A DNA stretch of 64,000 nt. Source: Nematopogon swammerdamellus. Its lineage: Eukaryota > Arthropoda > Insecta > Lepidoptera > Adelidae. A model generated the notes under the pieces. That model was not told where the DNA came from. It ran no database searches and worked only from the letters and a program-made list of their open reading frames with translations. The stretch covers positions 2,774,351 to 2,838,350 of the forward strand of contig OX336340.1 in the NCBI GenBank assembly GCA_946902875.1, in the 5' to 3' direction. Of this stretch, positions 41,306-53,267 are shown piece by piece; the stretch's first letter is position 1, and every line of letters begins with the position of its first letter. A program made the position numbers and the translations under genes.

Positions 41306-42454
41306 AAAAAAAGAAGATGCGTCGCGTAGTAATTTAACCCTTATTTTTAACCCTTTTATTTTTTTTAAGCCACCAAAAAAGGTTCATAATCTCTGTTTGG
41401 GGAGAAAACTCGCATAGTGGCGTCCGTCACAGCTGCAGCAAAACTCTGCTGCGATGAAGGACTCGTGTGGCCCAATCGTTGTTCTGTGGGCCTCATCAAC
41501 ATTGTCAAACAAAACGAACGAAAGCGCGGGAAATTTAAATTGTTCTGGAAGTAACATACGTACCTACCTACGTACCTAACTAAAATTAACTCTCAACGTG
41601 AGTAGTGGTGAATGTGTGAGGTGCATTCTTTGAGATAGGACAGGATGGTACGTATTATGCATTTATTTGCTGCAGCGAGAACGTCAGTAAATAAAAGTTC
41701 GCATACTAACCTTTTGAATAATCTGAAAAATAAGTAATAAGCAGATAGCAGTTTACAAATGCTTATCTGCTTATGAGATATGAGAATGCAAGCATATAGT
41801 TAATGAGGACATACATTTTGCAAAATCGTATAAAATGTCAAATCATCATTCGCTCGATCATTCAATGACTGTAGAGGAAGGTTTATAATATTACTAGCTG
41901 AGCCCGCATGTTTTGTTTTACCTAAAACCTTCCGAGGCGCGCCCACAATAACCCACAAAAGTTTCATCGTAATCGGTCCAGCCGTTTAGGAGAAGAATTA
42001 CGAACACACGCACAGAGGAATTTAATATATATGTAGGTACCTAATGATGTAATATTATTGTCTGGCAGGCGTTGACGAATTACTAACCTGCTTGTACAAA
42101 TCAAATTTTTGTAAGTATATATTTCGTCAGCCGCGGTAGCTCAGTGGTGCGATGGATCGACTGTCGATCGTGATCAGAAGCACACTTGTGCGCAGGTCAG
42201 TACTTGGAATCGCTGTGGAATCTACTACCTCACTGTATACGGCACTGCAAGTCGCTTCCGTTATTAAAAAAACACTTAAAGTTGTACTATCTCCGTCAAT
42301 GTGAAGACAAAAGCTAAAAAATCCTTTAATTCTGAATGGACAAGTATGTTTGTATATATTTAGGTATTATGTTATGTATTATAGAAATTGTAATTCTTAA
42401 GCATTTAATGTAATTTATAAATAGTAATTTATATGTTTATAGTATGTACTTACA
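41306..42454. other. Intergenic, minor fragments only
   Basis: A palindromic-family fragment lies at 41312-41345. A SINE-A head fragment (CGGTAGCTCAGTGGTGCG, then CAGTACTTGG) is at about 42128-42240. No gene recognised. Confidence 0.4.
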
Positions 42455-42551
42455 TGTTTTTTTTTTTTTTTTTTTTTTTTATTGATACGCGAGACACTTG
42501 GCGCCGTCAGCATGGATTGTTGAGCCGACGACGCCCAAAAGCATTCGTTTT

Positions 42552-43830
42552 CAGTGTTGCCAACTTAGTGCTAGCGCCACTAGATCTGGTGGTTTGGAAT
42601 CCCGTCTGGTGGCCAAATTTGCGATCTAGGGTCTAGTGCTGAGTATGGTGGTTTGATCAGATTTGTTTAGTGGTTGTGCAAAAAATTTAGTGTTTAAATC
42701 GATGAAGTGTTGCAACACGTACCTACACTTTCCCCAAGGATCTGTTAAACAAAATTGGAACCAAATGTGTTCATGCTGCACCCATTTCATGCGAAGAAGC
42801 TGAGACGCTTTCTTCTTTAGAAGAAGACTAATCTCAATTGCTATTTTAGTAATATTATTTTGTATGCAACCATCTGTCCTGTGATTGCAGTGATAATAAT
42901 TAATATGTCTTAGTCGTCTGGTTCCAGTATGCCACCGCTGACGGTTATGACGTAACAGCTATCGGTACCGTCGACAAAAAAGTCGCATAGACGAATACTC
43001 CCGCCACCAGGTGTTAAACTGAACTGTCGTTACTTCGTATTTCAGGCATAGAATTAATATGTACTACTATGTAATAATAATTCTACGCAATTAAGTGACA
43101 TGACTAGTGAAGCTAGCGCACACGTCATAGTCATATTACTATTCCTTTTTTTACTCGTATTGGCATTTGAACACAACAAATGTTAGTAATAAAACAAATA
43201 ACACCAAAAAAAAACAAAATTCGTACACGCGCGAGGGGTAGGTAGCTCAATTACACATATAATACGGGCGTGGCTACGCGGTATTATATTCTTTGGCTAT
43301 GCGACAGCGATACTAACGCTACTGAGCTAGGCGTCAGCGGGTGTGGCGTGAGGCGCGATGTGCGGAAGCGCGGGCTGAGGTAGCAGCAAACCAGCAATAG
43401 ACAAGTAATATACTAAATTTATCTGTTTGGAAATGATCGTACCTACTCTTTTATTTGAAGATCCTGAAAAGCACGTTTGTCCGGTTTTTCATTATTCTGT
43501 AGACCAGACACAGCCTCAAAAACCGGAATGTTTGTTACCTCAGAACTTTCGACTGGGTGAAGCCATTTTGATTTTTTTTTTTTTAATTTGGTGCCTCCCT
43601 TGTGGTTCTATTTCAATTTGGCCACGATCGGATTGGAAAGCGAGGCGGAATGGCGAGGCCGAAGGCCGAGCGATTGCTAAAGCAAGCAAAAATAACCGAC
43701 CGCCTTCAACTCTAGGGTTCGATTTTTATTATAATTTTTTATTTTCGAGTATTTCTGAAAATCTGGGGAAATTCTGGTGGTTTCGACTGGCGCATCTGGT
43801 GGGCGAGCTAGAAAAGATTTGGCAACACTG
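42552..43830. mobile_element. hAT-type element inserted in the LINE
   Basis: Inverted ends CAGTGTTGCC / GGCAACACTG with exact 8-bp duplications TTCGTTTT (42544-42551 and 43831-43838). It contains copy 2 of the 500-bp repeat. Confidence 0.85.
42910..43406 (-). repeat. About 500-bp repeat, copy 2 (inverted)
   Basis: Reverse complement of 9511-10023 over its full length with few differences. Confidence 0.8.
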
Positions 43831-44246
43831 TTCGTTTTAGAACGGGGGCTGCGAATGCCGTGCCGGCGTGACAGATGCCTTTTTACGCGTCTCTTGAATG
43901 ATCCCAAGTCATACACTGAAGGAAACACATCAGGAGGAAGTGCATTCCAGAGTTTCGCAGTGCGGAAGATAAAAGAAATACTGGAGCGCTTAGTCCGCAC
44001 TTTAGGCAGCTCTACATGTATAGGGATGCATTCCCTGTCTGTTACGCGTGGACCTATGGTGAAATGGTGAAGTCGGAATTGTTTCGAACAGCTCCTGAGA
44101 GCATTCACCGTTGAACAGTCGATAGAACACACTTAGTGAGTTAATGTATATCCCTTTCGTCGCCGGGACCGCTAGGGCCCAGTCATGCGCCCAGGCCAAG
44201 GCTTTACGAAACTTCAACCGTACTACTACTACAATTAAACCTATTT

Positions 44247-44430
44247 TTGAAAGCACTTTTAGAAATCACATATGTGTGCGCCTGGCCTCACAAAATGACT
44301 ATAGGCGCGCACAAATATGTGCGACTGGCGCCAACTATTTATATGAAAGCACTTTTTCTAAATCACATATGTGTGCGCCTGGCCTCACAAAATGACTATA
44401 GGTGCACACAAATATGTGCGACTGGCGCCG
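44247..44430 (+). repeat. 93-bp direct duplication
   Basis: CACATATGTGTGCGCCTGGC ... GTGCGACTGGCGCC occurs twice in tandem. Confidence 0.75.
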
Positions 44431-44489
44431 AAAGGGATATTATAGTTATTTTCCTTATATTAGGTATATTCTTTTGTCTTTTGCTACTA

Positions 44490-44645
44490 CCTACTTATAT
44501 CTCACAACATACGACTCTCAAACATCCAAAGGTTGACTGGGAGAAATCCCTGTAAGGGATAAGTCCGCCTTTGCCGCTCATGTAAATTACTTATTGTCTG
44601 TTTGTGTAAAATGTTTTCTGGAGCAATAAAGTATTTTCTATCTAT
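44490..44645 (+). mobile_element. RTE-type LINE 3' end with TATC tail
   Basis: Same 3' UTR as 17990-18137, ending GGAGCAATAAAG ... CTATCTATCTA. Confidence 0.65.
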
Positions 44646-44650
44646 CTACT

Positions 44651-45020
44651 TGGTTGGGTGTCCGCTCGACCGTTGTTCGGGGCCAACTTACAACGGACCG
44701 TCTAGAGGTCTCAGTGCGGAGAATGGCCCACCCACCTTCCCAAGAGGCTGGGCAGCAAACCAACAAATAAACAGACCGTTGTTCGGATTCCTCTTAAAAC
44801 TGTAGGTGTCGTCTTCCCTCCTTAGCTTACTAAGTGTTAGGGTTTAACTTGTTCGAGTTGCTACCACTAGCGGCTATGAAAATAGGTAGTTTATGTCGAG
44901 ACGTGTAGCTGGCACATCCAAAGGAAAACACTGACACGGAACCTAGTTCACCAAAGTGTTATGGACTAATATTACAGGTGTAGGAGGTAACTTAGCCAAG
45001 AATGTTAAGAAAACAATATA
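44651..45020 (+). mobile_element. Old, diverged SINE-A
   Basis: Recognisable through AAAACTGTAGGT, TTAGGGTTTAACTTG and GTTCACCAAAGTGTTATGG. Confidence 0.5.
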
Positions 45021-45886
45021 TCTAACAACTACAAACTGAGGAGCTCCTAGTGTCGGTTTTTTTTCTTGTATTTAATTTCTTTAAAATTTTCAGGTATATG
45101 AAAAACAAACATACACTGTGCTGTTTTGTGGCCATAAATAAAACAATTGGTTAAAATTTTCAAAAAATATTTAATACGTAGGTAAGTATCAATGTATAAT
45201 ATATATTGGTTGGTATAGTATACTGGTGGTTTCCCCGCGTCCTTGTCAACGCAGACTAGCTGACGAGGGCTTGATGCGAACCGAAACGTGAAGCATGCGC
45301 GGGAAATTTAGAGTGGCCACTCGCTAGTCCCGACCTCGATTAATACCCTCCTCTACTGCCGATGGGCCCGGATATGTTCGGTGAAGCCATCGCAAGCTTA
45401 GTTCGACACCTTCCAAATATACATCCATTTCAAACATTTACATTCACAATTTCTATGAGATTCTTAAACTCTTAATACTTAACTTCAGGGAATATTGAAA
45501 TTGGTACAAAAATCAAAATAAATTGCAATTATAATTTTAGTATAAATGTTTGATTGCTTTTTTACTAGTTTAGTTATTTGTATTATATACTTTTTAATAT
45601 TTTCTTGAATAAAGATTATATAAAGTAAAATTTTTATTCCTTACAGAATTTTTACAACAGAAGATTAGAAAACAATTTACAATTTACAAAATGGTGAACA
45701 AAATACCTTTTCTAACATTGATTGAATATGTTTTAACTTTTGTTGCAGTAATGTTTAAAAAAAGATTTAAGTACTTGGAAACCACTACTAAACTAAATAA
45801 TAAACTACTCATTACTCATTCATTATCATTTCATTAGGCATAAGAAAATTAGACGAGCATAATTTTGAATAACAAAGATTTATTAC
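45021..45886. other. AT-rich intergenic with one inverted-copy segment
   Basis: About 45225-45335 (CCCCGCGTCCTTGTCAACGC ... GAGTGGCCACTCGC) is found in reverse complement at 50305-50405. Otherwise nothing. Confidence 0.45.
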
Positions 45887-46317
45887 CAGTGATCGGAGTA
45901 GGTAGTGCTATTCCCGGGATTTGGTGACCGTTATCTTAACATGGATATTCCTTAACGTAATTTACTTAGTCAACCTTTTAGTTAAGTCAAGATTTTGTTT
46001 CTGTGAACAAATGTTGTTGATTTTCAATATCTGCGAATAAATATTGCTGTGTTTTGAATATTTGTTTCGTTCTTATCTTCATTATTTAATCATCTTCACA
46101 TTTCATAAATTATTATAAGAAAAAAGTGTTTTTTTTTATGGAACTAATACGTTTGGCTACATCACCTACAACATCCGTGATGTCAGTGCATAACACCCGG
46201 GTGAACTAGGTGCCCAGGATCCCGGGATCATCAATCCCGGAATCCCGGGGCATGACCAGATTAACATCATCATTCATGTTCATTGACCCCAAATGGCACT
46301 ACCTACGTCGATCACTG
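45887..46317. mobile_element. hAT-type MITE with a SINE fragment inside
   Basis: Ends CAGTGATCGGAGTAGGTAGT and ACTACCTACGTCGATCACTG are near-perfect inverted repeats. The flanking 8-mers (TTTATTAC/GTTATTAT) match only partly. An antisense SINE-A tail lies at about 46130-46215. Confidence 0.7.
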
Positions 46318-46642
46318 GTTATTATGTACCCTCCTCAAACATTTGGTTAACCAACACTGATATGTATGGCGACAAACTATTCGAACATTTGGCAATCAAC
46401 TCTCCTGATAACTCGAAAATATCAAGACTGTTTTTTTAGATAGTTTGTTACGTATTAATTTTGCAATTTTATCAGGTGTAACATATGGTAGGCAAAAGGC
46501 TCGGTCGGCATCAAGACTGGGAGTGCCTGTCATTAGGGACAATGCTTTACCTGGAGAAGCTGGATTCAAAGCTGTTAGCTCACTTCTTTATGAAGTATGC
46601 AGAGTATTGCTTAAGATAAATGACCAAATTCTACAGAATTTC

Positions 46643-47757
46643 CTAATATTTATGATCAAAATCGTCATGTACGTTTTCTATCTGCTGTTCAGAGTTTGCT
46701 CTCATCACCATCTTCAAATTTTGCTTTTGCAGGTTAGTAGGCTCTAACAGTCTTTGAACCTTTTTACTTTTTTTCTTTGTTGAGTGAAATCTTTGCGGTT
46801 GGATATTTTTATGGCTTGGAGGTGTGTTAGTACTAGTTTCGGGAAATTGAGGAAAAACATCAGAGTTTGCACGGTCATTAGGAAATTTTTTAGAAGCATC
46901 TTTCAGCTTTTGCAGAAATAATTCTGCTTGTATAACCATACTCTGAGCAGCATCATTAGACAAAGTGCCTGCTACACCCGATGCGACTTTCATAATTGTC
47001 TGTAATTTAAAGAGTGGATTAACACCTTCGCCAACATGGACATCAGGTTGGGTTACCATAGTTTTGACAACTATATCCTGATGTTTGGTGAAGACCTCTT
47101 CCTCATCCCTTCCAAGGGACTCATTTTCATTTTTTAAATTCTCCACCATTTCGACGTCTCTCTTGTGAAACACTTGATCTTTGCTTAAGCAGCTATTGTC
47201 GTCTGTGTGGTCTTGCCGCTTATAATAAATAAATGGACAGTCATCTCCAAACTGTTTTTGTTGGTCAACCCAGCTATCAACGCTAAACGCATCATTATCA
47301 TGAGCTCTGTCCCGGTCTAATCCAAACTCCCTAACAATATTCCTAAGATCCTGCTTGTCCAACATATGCAATCTAGTCATTTGGCCTTGATCGGTAACTG
47401 AAGTTCTGATATCATCTATTATTCTATCAAATGGTACTCCATTCCTTAGCTTTTCTGCCAACATACTTCGTTCGTCTTTTGATAGGTGTAGGTATTTTAT
47501 TGATGGTATATGTCCAGCGTGTGACCTGTAGAACACCACCATAACACTAGAGCTCTTTTCGTCGTAAATTGTTGTTATTCTGGCTGGACAACATTTTCCA
47601 GTCTTGATGCTAATTTTCCGCTGTTTTCTTTCTGTTGCTTCACTGCGTGATTTTCCAGAACGATGACAAATATAGTAGGAAGTGTTGCCCTTGGTTGACC
47701 TCTTAATAAATGATGATTGTGTTGTCCTCTCGTTGTCAGTCTTCCATGACTGAAAAG
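46643..47757 (-). CDS. Zinc-finger gene exon 3 (FAR1/MULE-like domain)
   Basis: Acceptor CTATCATTTACAG then CT TTT CAG (phase match). It encodes 370 residues from FQSWKTDNERTTQSSFIKRS to VHDDFDHKY and a TAA-type stop. The conserved block covers roughly the first 170 residues; a glutamate/lysine-rich tail with KKKSKKVQRL follows. Confidence 0.82.
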
Positions 47758-50700
47758 CTGTAAATGATAGAGAAAAGCTTAGAATAAGAAATAGGTAACC
47801 CAATATTTCATGACCAGGGTGGTTTATTATGTTTATGAGACCGAGTGAGAAGAAACGACCTACAATTTATAAATATATTAATTACTGTACATAAAGTCAA
47901 CCAATTTCATTTCGAGACTCATCTAATAGTGAGATATGTTATTAATAACTTCTACTCTCACATTGATGTAACACTCTAAAAAGAGGCAGCAATGCTTTCT
48001 TATCTACTTACAACGAAATGAACTCTGATGACTATAAAATGTCAAAGACTGACTGAATATTGTCAGCCACGGTAGCTCAGTGGTGTGGTCGGTTGACTGT
48101 CACGCAGCACACCTGGGCGCGGTCAGTAATTGGATGGGTGACTGTGGTTCAGATTCCACGTAAAACTTTAGGTCCCTTTTTTTCTCACTTTACTAGGGGG
48201 TAAGAGTTTAAACCGCCCGGGTTGGTACCTACTCCGCACTGAATGAAGTGGTCGAAGCGGCGATGTAAATAGTTATTACCTAATCTAATACCACCATGTT
48301 TAGTAAGGTAAATATCATGATAAGATAACTATCAAGCAGCAAGTAAGGTACGAAGACCCACCTGTTGTAAGACTCAGTGGAAGAGCCGTGTCAAGGTGAG
48401 AGGCGGCTAGTCTGCCGCCCTTTAGCACGGCATCTTGTCCTTGTCCCTTAACCACCTTTTACAACATGCACGGGCAGAGATGCAGTAAGCATATATTATT
48501 TTTAACGGACCCCACACCTAGTTTTCGCAAATCAACCCCTGGACTAAGTTATCTGAAAAAATATTAATAATCAGGTTCAAGGTTCCATACATTTAATACT
48601 TCTAATAGAAAGTCTATTTAAAGTGATAAATGTTTGAAACCTTGAACCTGTATCCCGCATAAGAAAGTTTAGTTTTAAGATGAAAGATAGATCAAAAGAA
48701 CCCACGATAAGAAACTGTGGTTAGTCGCGTTTAACAGATATTTGGTGGTGGGTCACTATTTTAAATAGAGACATTTAAAAAAAAAACATTTTCACATTAT
48801 ACAGGCAATCAATTTTGATGATAATCGGAATATATAGCATTGAAAAGATAAATTTGACTAAACTCAGACTTCGGAATGGAACTATAATTAGATCATAATC
48901 ATCCCCGAAGTGTCCCGCGATCTAGAACCACTGCAACACCGTAGGGATGTCGGCTCCGTAAGTGTGTTCTATCGCTTATTCCATGGGGAGTGCTAGGGGC
49001 TGTTTAACGCAATCCCGCCGTCCCCTTTCCACCTCCGCACCACACGCACTGGGCAGGGTTTGCATCCCTATATGGACTTAGCGCGGATGGGTACTAATCG
49101 ATTCTGCAGATCTTTCCTCTACAGAACCGGTAAACTCTGGAACGCTCTCCCTGCTCATATATTTCCCCCCAACTACAGTCTCGGGTCCTTCAAGAGGGGC
49201 GTGAATGGGCACCTGTCAGGCCGGCATGGCATTCGCAACCCCCGCATACGACCGAATGTCCATGGGCGTCGTTAGACACCTTATGGGTGCCTCGGCGCCA
49301 TATGTCGCGCTTTCAATAAAAAAAAAATATAATAATTCTTACCTTCTATGGAATCAAATTTTAATGTTTCCACTTCCATGATAAAATCATGTACTGCAAT
49401 TAGATGGTCTTCAACATCTTGATGCACACTGAACCATAAGTCACAATAAGGGCACTGTAATGTATGTGCAGCTTGGTTCGTAGGTCGTTTGTTGTGCAAC
49501 CTTTTCATATGTCGACGCATTGTGCTTCTGTCCACAAATAATCTGTCACATGCTTCACATTTCACTTTTATCTTTGAATTTATCCCTTTGTCATTTTCAC
49601 TTTTCTCATCATTCTCATTATTTGTCACAAAGGTGTGGGCATCGTGTGGCACACCAGAACATCTGCAATGCATAAAACATAACACTGTGTTATTGTTAAG
49701 ATTTAATAAGTTTATAAATGCAACTTTTTATTATAATTTTGATTAATTAAATACTTCTTTTATCTATTAAACGAAAACAATGCAAAATTACATCAGACGT
49801 AATACATCAAACCCAGATCCTTCTCCTCATCTCTCTGATACAGATCTTGTATTAATAATAATGTTTAACAACCACTGTAACTTAAAAACCCATCAATGAC
49901 TTTGTACCGTGTGGGGTCGGTACTTAAAAAGAATAGCCCCACTGCATCTCTCCCCGTCGCATGTCGTAAAAGTCGACTAAGGGATAAGAAAATTCGTCAG
50001 CCTCGGTAGCTCAGTGGCGCGGTTGGTTAGTCAACTGTTATTAAGCAACTTCCTCCAGTTCTCCCGGACTTCAGCGGTATGGAAACACTGCTTTCCGCCG
50101 ACGTACTTGATGTCATCCCACCTGGCGAGTTGTCTTACCACATGTGGGCATATACCTAATGGGTCTTTAAATTTTGTGGCGCTAAAAAGAACTTATTATC
50201 CTTAAAATAAAAGTGGTAGAACATTAGTTCTACAGGGACTGTGTTTCCTTACAGTTGCAGTGGTGGCTATTTCTGGTTGGTGATTGGTACAGAGCCCTAA
50301 GGTTACTAATGGCGAGTGGCCACTCTAAATTTCCCGCGCATGCTTCACGTTTCGGCTCACATCAAGCCCTCGTCAGCTAGTCTGCGTTGACTAGGACGCG
50401 GGGAAACCACCAGTCCCACTCTCGACCTCCCTCTCTCTACCTATCCATATTCTGTAGGATGCTTCCAGTGACGTTTTCGAAGCTCTCTCCATATATGAGC
50501 TTAGCGTCGATTTTGGCAGCCCTAGATTTAGGGATTGGTGGTTAAAAAAAAAAATAACCAGTATGCGACGCATCTTCTATAAATTAACCCTAACCTAATG
50601 TTGAGGCGGCGCATGTCGTTTTTGAGTAAATTCCTATTCGAAATAAATGATTTGGTGCATTAAAAAAAAAAAAAAATATTTCGAAATTTCATTAAATATG

Positions 50701-51901
50701 TTTTTCAAAAATTGTTTTGTTGAAACTAGGTATGCATTTCCGGCAAATTCTTTCACTAAAATTCATGTATCATCTCGGCCTACACAATAAGCATACTAGC
50801 AATTTGTGATTGTTGTAGTCGTCTACTAATCCACACCCAAAGGATAAATTTTAGTGAAAGAATTTTGAAAAATAGATTTTCCATAAAAAAAGAAAACTTT
50901 TTTTTTTATTTTAAAGGACCAAAACATTTATTTTGAATAGAAATGTAGGCTGAGGTATAGATAATGACAGGTTTGATAGCAAATTGCTGGTAGTTATATT
51001 CTGTAGTTTAGGATGTTAGAAGAATATTAGTGAAAGAATTAGCCTGAGGAGATCAATACTTTCCGAGAATATTTTTTTTTTTATTTAAATTCACCGCCCC
51101 GACATAACATGTTAGTATGGCTTTTCCCTAGAGTCCCTAGAGTGTTTTATATCCTGTAGTTTAGGATGTTGGGAAAATATTAGTGAAAAAATTAGCCCGA
51201 GGAGATCAATACTTTTCGAGAAAAAAAAATTGAAAATTTAAATTCACCGCCCGACATAACCTGTTCGTATGGCTATTCCCTAGAGTGTTTTATAAGCCGG
51301 AGGCGCGGAGGGAGTGCAGCCCCCGTTCGCTGTAACAAAGCGCAGTGTGAGCCGTAGCGGCTGAGGCTGGTCGCCGAAGGCGACCAAAGAGCCGAAGCTG
51401 CGGAGGCGAGCATGGGTGCCTGCGCTTTGTTACGCAAGGATGGAGGGGCTGCACTTCCCGCAGCGACGGAGAAGACAATCGTAATTAGCTAATGAGTATT
51501 TTTTATTCGTCGCTCCCGTTTTTGGAGGTACTTTGTATGCCCCCCCCCCCCCCCCTAAACGGCCCCCCTCCTCCTTGAGGTTCATAAATCGATACACCAA
51601 GCTCCCCCCCCCCCCCCTCCCCCCTCCGCCACCTGCCAGTATCTATACGCTAAGTAAGTCGCTAATCTAATCCCCCCCCTACAATAACTTACTCTGCTGA
51701 GGTAGAAGTATGCTCCGAATTTGTGTGAGTTGATTTAATGTGTCTGTTTAGATTAAAGTTCGTCGCAAATGTTCTGCCACATGTTGAACACTCGCACTTG
51801 GACATTGGCTTTGGTAACTTGTATCCATGAGCCTTTTTCAAATGTCTGTATAAATGGCAACGCAAGGTAAACCTCGCACTACACTGTTCACACATTTCCA
51901 T
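46643..51901 (-). CDS. C2H2 zinc-finger / FAR1-MULE-like gene span (three exons)
   Basis: Three exons (51693-51901, 49343-49662, 46643-47757) join in phase to 1644 nt (547 aa). The product has four C2H2 fingers of the CX2CX12HX4H type in exons 1-2. These are followed by a domain (YYICHRSGKSRSEA, KTGKCCPARI, HAGHIPS, LRNGVPFDRIIDDIR, DKQDLRNIVREFGL) typical of insect proteins related to the N-terminal part of MULE/FAR1 transposases. The catalytic transposase domain is absent and the C-terminal 150 residues are low in complexity, so this could be a domesticated transposase fragment acting as a DNA-binding protein, or a Mutator-type relic. Introns hold SINE and LINE insertions. Confidence 0.75.
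48062..48290 (+). mobile_element. SINE-A in zinc-finger intron 2
   Basis: A box GGTAGCTCAGTGG, shortened 5S-like block, B box GGTTCAGATTCC, then the central domain. Confidence 0.7.
48291..48525 (-). mobile_element. SINE-B, antisense, partial
   Basis: CAAGCAGCAAGTAAGGTACG ... CTTTAGCACGGCATCTTGTC ... GGACCCCACACC, as in 33129-33483. Confidence 0.65.
48900..49328 (+). pseudogene. LINE ORF2 C-terminus in zinc-finger intron 2
   Basis: Frame from about 48902: LEPLQHRRDVGSVSVFYRLF, then RFCRSFLYRTGKLWNALPAH and FKRGVNGHLSGRHGIRNPRI up to 49275, then an A tail. 5'-truncated. The tail ends about 14 bp from the exon 2 donor. Confidence 0.8.
49343..49662 (-). CDS. Zinc-finger gene exon 2
   Basis: Acceptor TATGCATTGCAG then A TGT TCT (phase match). 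It encodes two more fingers starting CEACDRLFVDRSTMRRHMKR and CPYCDLWFSVHQDVEDHLIA, separated by a linker with TNQAAHT. It ends ATA GAA G at donor GTAAGA, phase 1. A LINE tail ends about 14 bp inside the following intron. Confidence 0.82.
49895..50045 (+). mobile_element. SINE-B head joined to SINE-A head
   Basis: TACCGTGTGGGGTCGG ... CTAAGGGATAAG, directly followed by CAGCCTCGGTAGCTCAGTGG and a short 5S-like remnant. Lies in zinc-finger intron 1. Confidence 0.65.
50300..50405 (-). repeat. Inverted copy of the 45.2-kb segment
   Basis: Reverse complement of about 45225-45335. Confidence 0.7.
50940..51300 (+). repeat. 170-bp tandem duplication
   Basis: TTCTGTAGTTTAGGATGTT ... GGAGATCAATACTTT ... 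CCCTAGAGTGTTTTATA occurs twice in succession. Confidence 0.7.
51320..51480. repeat. GC-rich palindrome
   Basis: TAACAAAGCGCAG ... CTGCGCTTTGTTA are inverted, with the inner hairpin TGGTCGCCGAAGGCGACCA. Probably a transposon remnant. Confidence 0.5.
51541..51640 (+). repeat. Poly(C) tracts
   Basis: Two C-rich runs (about 51541-51556 and 51605-51625). Confidence 0.7.
51693..51901 (-). CDS. Zinc-finger gene exon 1
   Basis: The ATG at 51901 (MEMCEQC) follows an in-frame TAG upstream. It encodes two fingers, CEQCSARFTLRCHLYRHLKK-AH and CSTCGRTFATNFNLNRHIKS-TH. It ends TCA GCA GA at donor GTAAGT, phase 2. Confidence 0.78.
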
Positions 51902-52200
51902 CGCGTAAGACAAGTTGAAAAACTATAACCACATTCTTTAGACTGTACCATGTAGGTACCACGTAAGACCGTGCCAAAATCATTGTACTTTCACATCACT
52001 CACAACTACAGCTCACAACCAGAACTCAACTTCAGAACACGGAAAAACAACAGCAGGAACGGGACACGGAACAGCAGAGCAGTATGAGTGAGTGAGTATC
52101 AGGGTGTTTGCAGTCAGTACAAAATTTATTTCTATGAAAATTGTATGTGCAAAAGTACTTTGAGACCATATATATAGATGGCGGGTCAATCAAGGACAAG
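51902..52200 (-). promoter_or_regulatory. Putative upstream region of the zinc-finger gene
   Basis: Upstream of the start codon; no motif could be singled out. Confidence 0.25.
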
Positions 52201-53267
52201 GAACGCAGTGTTGTCAGATCTGGAGCTTTTCCTCAAAAAATGGAGGTATTTCGTTTTCGGGTTTCTGGAAGAAGATAAAATCAATGGAATGAAGGATTTT
52301 CGTAAAAATGTAGGTTTTCCGGAGGTTTTCATTATAAAGTAAAAACATGTCGTGAACTACAACTTCACGAGTTGTATTTAGATGTTAATAATTAACAATA
52401 GTTTAGTTTCCCTCGTTCATCCTTCCTTTCCCTATTATCCTTATTAGCAATGATATTTTAGTAAAGATAGGTTATCTATATGACATTCAGTGCTCACACA
52501 TGGCACGTCCTTGAAAAGTTGAGAGGAAGAACTATAAAGTGATGCGCCGTAGACTTGGCAAATATGCACTGGAACAGATAAATCGCACCAGTGCGGCTGT
52601 GTCAGTGCGCGGAATGCGTACAGCTTCAATGAAGTAGCTGTTACAGTCAGTGCTCAGTTAGTAGATATGCAACAATGAGCTCTATGTCTTTCGTACAAGG
52701 TTGGTTTTTGCATTTACTGACGCAACCATACTAGCCCTGCGCTGCCCGTAGTCAATTTTGTCATTCAAAAATGACCTTTACTACTTCGTCACTGGGTTGA
52801 ATTTTGCACGGTGCGAAATGCGCACTGAATGCAAACCCTGTTACCGCACTGACTGCTGCTAGATATTGACATGCAAAAACGAGCTCTAGGTATGGGCAGC
52901 TGGGTTGATTTTTGTAGGCGCGGGTTAGTACTGACTGAATGTACGGAATTATTGCATGTTTCCGATACTGGTTTGTCTGCAGTCCAGTGCGACGAATCAG
53001 TCAGTCTTTCAATCATTGCAGCGTATGCATTCAGTAAGCAGTGCAATGCACTGACTTCAATGATGTACTGCGAACTTCAAGTTTCGTGGGCGAGTGCCTG
53101 TGTGCAAGCGTGCGAGTCATTTATTCGTACGTTTTTTGTGGAATAACTACATATGTATTTAGATTTAGTGTTTTTAGTGCCTACCTAAGTATTCTGACAT
53201 TACAAATGTTTTTAAAGTTTCGTGGAAATGGACACTTCACCTTTAATTTAACATGTAAATAGGCACC
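52201..53267. other. Intergenic, CAGT/ACTG-rich
   Basis: No gene recognised. Many scattered CAGTGC/CACTGA motifs occur between about 52480 and 53110. Confidence 0.3.

Larger units (their letters stand above)
42455..44256 (-). pseudogene. LINE ORF2 C-terminus, split by a hAT element
   Basis: The minus frames (44256 to 43840) read INSLSVFYRLFNGECSQELF then, after a frameshift, SISFIFRTAKLWNALPPDV and FKRRVKRHLSRRHGIRSP. The 3' UTR and a 25-base poly(A) (in antisense at 42459-42480) lie beyond the hAT insertion. Confidence 0.75.
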
